Positions 60,807 through 64,000 of a DNA stretch of 64,000 bases are shown in pieces (the first letter of the stretch is position 1; every line of letters begins with the position of its first letter). The position numbers and the translations under genes are program-made. The notes beneath the pieces are model-generated. The model was given only the letters and a program-made list of their open reading frames with translations, was not told the origin of the DNA and did no database searches. This stretch comes from Hungatella sp. UBA4396 (GTDB taxonomy: Bacteria > Bacillota > Clostridia > Lachnospirales > Lachnospiraceae). The DNA lies in contig DGRE01000045.1 in the NCBI GenBank assembly GCA_002389905.1, forward strand, positions 158,604-222,603. The letters are read 5' to 3'.

Positions 60807-61406
60807 TTGAAAAAGGCTATATTATATATTCACGGAAAAGGCGGAAGTTATTTAGAAGCTGAGAACTACAAGAAAAACTGTCCTGGCTTCGATATTATTG
60901 GAATAGACTATAACGATTATTTTCCATGGATTGTACAAAATCAAATTAAGGCAGCATATGACGAGGCATGTAAAGGGCATGAACATATTTATATAATTGC
61001 CAATAGTGTAGGTGCCTATTTGGCAATGCATACATTACAAAACTGCAAAATTGAAAAAGCATTATTTATATCTCCTGTATTGGATATGGAAAGACTCATT
61101 CTTGATATGATGCAATGGGCAAATGTTACAGAGCAAGAACTTTATGAAAAGGGAAAAATACCAACTGATTTTGGTGAAACATTATCATGGGAATACCTAA
61201 ATTATGTCAGAAAAAACCCGATTGAGTGGAGTATTCCTACAAAAATTCTTTATGCTGAAAAAGATAATCTTATATCACATAAAACAGTAGATGCTTTCGT
61301 TGAAAGTCACAATGCCACACTTACTGTAATGAAAAATGGAGAACATTGGTTTCATACGGAGGAACAAATTGCTTTTTTAAATGAATGGATGAAGAAAGCA
61401 ATTTGA
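60807..61406 (+). CDS. Alpha/beta hydrolase
   Basis: 199 residues. The oxyanion loop is YIHGKGGS near residues 7-14. The nucleophile elbow is IIANSVGAYLAM, in which A-N-S-V-G replaces the usual GxSxG. EKDNLISHKTVD supplies the acid and GEHWFH the catalytic His. Small, soluble, esterase-like; the nearest relatives in style are RBBP9/YdeN-type hydrolases. GGAGGTAATATT precedes the start at 60807. Confidence 0.88.
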   Translation: MKKAILYIHGKGGSYLEAENYKKNCPGFDIIGIDYNDYFPWIVQNQIKAAYDEACKGHEHIYIIANSVGAYLAMHTLQNCKIEKALFISPVLDMERLILDMMQWANVTEQELYEKGKIPTDFGETLSWEYLNYVRKNPIEWSIPTKILYAEKDNLISHKTVDAFVESHNATLTVMKNGEHWFHTEEQIAFLNEWMKKAI

Positions 61407-61465
61407 TAAATCAAAATCACTTCGACAAATATGAATTTGCAAATTAACTTTCTAATATAAAGGAG

Positions 61466-61654
61466 ATGATGATTTTGAACGGAAAAGATGTAAGGATAGG
61501 TGCGGGTCTATTAGTTGACAATATAGAGAATATGGTTCGGTTCTACAGATTTCCTACAGGAGAAACCATCACCTATCCTTTTGGCATTCGCAACTTTTAT
61601 ATTGCCGACCCTGAGGGAAATCTACTTGAAATCGGTAGTACGAATGAAACATAA
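61466..61654 (+). pseudogene. VOC (glyoxalase-like) protein with internal deletion
   Basis: 62 codons. The start (VRIGAGLLVDNIENMVRFY) matches the beginning of a VOC domain and the end (FGIRNFYIADPEGNLLEIGS) matches its end, but about 60 central residues of the usual ~120 are missing. The join is inside RFYRFPTGE. Probably a dead gene, though AAGGAG and ATG remain. Confidence 0.7.
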
Positions 61655-61701
61655 ATTCCCAGTTATATCGGAATGCAAATCGGAATTTAAGGGGTGAGAT
61701 A

Positions 61702-61830
61702 ATGATAACAGGATATTACTGTACAAATGTTTTCTCCAAAAAAGCAGAAGAGCTCATTGAATTTTATACTCGAATATTAGAAATACCAATTATCAAAACA
61801 GATTCGTCTTGCTTTGATTTTGCTTCGTAG
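61702..61830 (+). pseudogene. VOC protein N-terminal fragment
   Basis: 42 codons: MITGYYCTNVFSKKAEELIE then FYTRILEIPIIKTD, then SSCFDFAS and TAG. It is the first strand-helix unit of a VOC domain, cut short; no continuation is seen downstream. GGGGTGAG is upstream. Confidence 0.6.
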
Positions 61831-62022
61831 TAATAGGTGCTTCTTGGAATTTGTAGGACTCTACACATTGCTGACACAGAGTATTTGTGGGTATTTACCT
61901 TGATCACATTTACTTTCATCCTAGGACAAACTTTCCTATACGATAAAAAACTGCTGCAATTAAGGTATACCTCTCATGCAGCAGCCCTAATATAAATTAA
62001 TACACGGTAAATTGATATAAAA
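61831..62022. other. Gap between VOC remnants and the surface protein
   Basis: 192 bases. The only structure seen is the minus-strand terminator at 61945-61984. Confidence 0.5.
61945..61984 (-). terminator. Terminator of the choice-of-anchor A gene
   Basis: Read on the minus strand: CTGCTGCA, an 18-base loop, TGCAGCAG, then TTTTTTAT. Confidence 0.85.
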
Positions 62023-63975
62023 TTATTCAACCATAAAGCAGGCCACACCAATATTATTAAAAATTATGATTGGTTTGCACCGGAATGTCTTGCAGTAGCT
62101 ATTATACATCTTTACTTTTAAGATATAAAAGCCTTCATAAGGAACAGTAAATTCAAAGCAGCCACAACCGTTAATCTGTACACAGTACAGAACAGTATCG
62201 ATGTCGTTGCATCTCTGATATAATTTTACATCCCACTCATGGAAATCTTGGCAGCGGCAGCCCCAGATACATCCCGTGATAATACAGGGTTTAATCAAGC
62301 ATTCCTGGCAAACAGGGCATGGTTCCGGTACGGGACACTCTGCAGGTATTGATATTGGAACGAAAATATATTCCTTTTCCGGTACCGGGCAGGCTGGGCA
62401 AACTGGGCAAACTGGACATGGCTCCGGTGTTGGGCATGGTACCGGTGCAGGACATGGAGGCGGTGTCGGGCATGGCTGCGGTGTCGGACACGTCGGGCTC
62501 ACCTGAGGTACTTCTGGGATTGGAACAGCAGGGACTGGAACAACAGGTGCTGGAACAACAGGTGCCGGAACAGTAGGTGTTGGAACTGTAGGTGCTGGAA
62601 CAGCAGGTGCTGGAACAGCGGGTGTCGGAACTACAGGTGCGGGAACAGCAGGTGCCGGAACAGCAGGTGCTGGAACAGCAGGAGCAGGAACTGCCGGTGC
62701 CGGAACTGTGGGTGTCGGAACTACAGGTGCCGGAACAGCAGGAGCCGGAACAGCAGGTGCTGGAACCGCCGGTGCAGGAACTGCCGGTGCCGGAACTACC
62801 GGAGCTGGAACCGCCGGTGCAGGAACTGCCGGTGCCGGAAGTGCCGGAGCAGGAACTGCCGGTGCCGGAACTACCGGAGCCGGAACTGCCGGAGCTGGAA
62901 CTGCCGGAGCTGGAACTGCCGGTACTGGAACAGTAGGGGCTGGTGTTATGGCTTGACACATCACACCTCCAACAAATGGAAAATAGTGAAATTCAAAGCC
63001 GCTGGCAGCATTTACCGCAAATGCTCCTAATGCAGCATTACCGCTTACATGGCCGCCTGTAGGATGTGCATGGAACATAGCCTGTGGTGCCAGTATACTT
63101 CCCCAGATATCGGAAGATTTTTCCATATAAATATTAGTTGCATCCTCAAATAAATACAATGTCTGATTCGCCTTATTTCTTTCCCCATAAACACCGTATT
63201 GCAAATGGGCATTTGCTCCCGTTCTAAGTCTTACAATGACCGTACTTCCTTGTGGAACTTCTGCACGTATTCCTTTGTTGATTAAACCATTTGGTCTTAC
63301 ATCAATAAGGAATACATTCTGTACAGGGTCATTACCCCTTAAAATCCATTCGTAATTATTATCCACTACACTTCCATTTGGAGTTAAAGCTTCAATACAG
63401 TTTTTGTAGTATCCGATGCTTTCCCTTGCATCACTAAAGAAACGTGGTATGTTAGCACCTATCCTGCTTGCAGGTATATATCTTGGTACATCATAACTGG
63501 GAACCACATAATGATCCCCCTTATCCGACGGTGTCCAATATTGACTGCCCCCATTGGCCTGGTACAAAAATTTTAATTCTTGTATTCCATCAGTCATGCC
63601 ATCTTTTCCGATTAAATAGGTACTTCCATTGGCTGCACGGAATCCACCGCCGACAACCACATGGCCAATAACAACCAGAGGGCCGGTCATAGATACATTA
63701 CCGCCAACTAAAAAGCGTACTAAATCCGGCGAGTAACTGACTGCTCCGTTACCTCTACGGACAAAGCCAACGCTCAAGCCCCTTGGGCTGTAAAAACTTC
63801 CGCCTATTGCTACAGGCCCTTCAATATCTATAATGTTATTTGCATCGTTAAATACAATAACATTGAATCTGGATGCAGCACCAAACGGCTGACCTGCAAT
63901 AGTATACCAGTTTATATTATCATAAGGTAATCCTGCACTTGCCGTTGCTTCCTTATTATAGCTGTTATTGTCCAT
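62023..63975 (-). CDS. Choice-of-anchor A protein with Pro-Ala-Val repeats and Cys-rich tail
   Basis: At least 650 residues. Residues 1-340 hold a choice-of-anchor A domain (FNVIVFNDANNIIDIEGPVA, IGGSF, then LVVIGHVVVGGGF and later SSDIWGSILAP and HAHPTGGHVSG). Residues 345-490 are PAVPAPAVPAPVVPAP-type repeats. Residues 495-560 are Cys/Pro-rich (CPTPQPCPTPPPCPAPVPC) and the last 85 residues form a Cys-containing beta domain. No signal peptide is visible. Only 25 bases lie upstream and they contain no ribosome binding site or stop, so the real start may be outside the window. The build suggests an assembled surface or spore-layer protein; this is inference. Confidence 0.8.
   Translation of the reverse strand: MDNNSYNKEATASAGLPYDNINWYTIAGQPFGAASRFNVIVFNDANNIIDIEGPVAIGGSFYSPRGLSVGFVRRGNGAVSYSPDLVRFLVGGNVSMTGPLVVIGHVVVGGGFRAANGSTYLIGKDGMTDGIQELKFLYQANGGSQYWTPSDKGDHYVVPSYDVPRYIPASRIGANIPRFFSDARESIGYYKNCIEALTPNGSVVDNNYEWILRGNDPVQNVFLIDVRPNGLINKGIRAEVPQGSTVIVRLRTGANAHLQYGVYGERNKANQTLYLFEDATNIYMEKSSDIWGSILAPQAMFHAHPTGGHVSGNAALGAFAVNAASGFEFHYFPFVGGVMCQAITPAPTVPVPAVPAPAVPAPAVPAPVVPAPAVPAPALPAPAVPAPAVPAPVVPAPAVPAPAVPAPAVPAPAVPAPVVPTPTVPAPAVPAPAVPAPAVPAPAVPAPVVPTPAVPAPAVPAPTVPTPTVPAPVVPAPVVPVPAVPIPEVPQVSPTCPTPQPCPTPPPCPAPVPCPTPEPCPVCPVCPACPVPEKEYIFVPISIPAECPVPEPCPVCQECLIKPCIITGCIWGCRCQDFHEWDVKLYQRCNDIDTVLYCVQINGCGCFEFTVPYEGFYILKVKMYNSYCKTFRCKPIIIFNNIGVACFMVE
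62505..62955 (-). repeat. Pro-Ala-Val-Pro repeat tract
   Basis: About 150 codons of a degenerate 18-base (PAVPAP) repeat with PVVPTP and PTVPTP variants. It produces spurious open frames on the plus strand. Confidence 0.9.
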
Positions 63976-64000
63976 ATAAACTTGTATGATGTTTACAGAA

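Noticed and set aside
62276..62956. Plus- and minus-strand alternative frames over the PAVPAP tract
   Set aside because: They are low-complexity shadows of the Pro repeat (Glu/Leu/Pro, Gly/Ala/Thr or Ser/Gly strings) without ribosome binding sites.

Overview
The window looks like chromosome from a spore-forming, anaerobic Gram-positive bacterium of the Lachnospiraceae / Clostridium cluster XIVa type, perhaps Lacrimispora- or Enterocloster-like. The grounds are a 1179-residue single-chain pyruvate:ferredoxin oxidoreductase with a highly expressed codon style, strong AGGAGG ribosome binding sites, rho-independent hairpins after most transcription units, a collagen-like exosporium-type protein with two DUF4489 neighbours, and many small conserved clostridial proteins. 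The genus is an inference; no rRNA or tRNA gene was seen.

Bases 1-37665 are mainly core genome: leuS, a purine/pyrimidine permease, small unknown proteins, an AI-2E-type exporter, a P1 peptidase, hemB, a PHP phosphoesterase, a VanW protein, nifJ, a YtrA-type GntR/ABC operon, an LTA-synthase-like enzyme, an iron-sulfur DUF362 protein, cardiolipin synthase, a spore-surface cluster (collagen-like protein, DUF6232-like protein, two DUF4489 paralogues, 27.2-31.8 kb), a copper-chaperone-like protein, a patatin, pcrA and rlmD. Genes are short operons or singletons, often convergent around shared hairpins.

Bases 37.7-48.7 kb are an AT-rich accessory island. It holds a complete four-gene Wadjet anti-plasmid system (jetABCD, overlapping starts and stops), a small helix-turn-helix-like protein, an unrecognised 451-residue protein, a YhcG/DUF1016 PDDEXK nuclease, and about 1.1 kb of decayed gene pieces.

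Bases 48.7-55.2 kb carry an inducible-looking catabolic unit. An IclR regulator is followed by a strong promoter with a perfect GTTTCG-N5-CGAAAC palindrome and two weaker copies, then by an FAD oxidoreductase, an ion-transporter-type permease, a HyuA-like hydantoinase/oxoprolinase with no HyuB, and an unexpected HExxH (ImmA/IrrE-like) protein. The unit is bracketed by two diverged copies (about 72% identical over 71 bases) of the same unidentified peptide remnant. This combination, above all the metalloprotease-like fifth gene, is the best candidate here for an undescribed system.

Bases 55.7-61.8 kb hold a Crp/Fnr remnant, a four-gene iron-siderophore ABC operon ending in a DUF364 protein and preceded by a palindrome, then a GNAT acetyltransferase, an alpha/beta hydrolase and two broken VOC genes. 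The window ends in a large minus-strand protein with a choice-of-anchor A domain, a long Pro-Ala-Val repeat and a Cys-rich tail; its true start may lie beyond the window.
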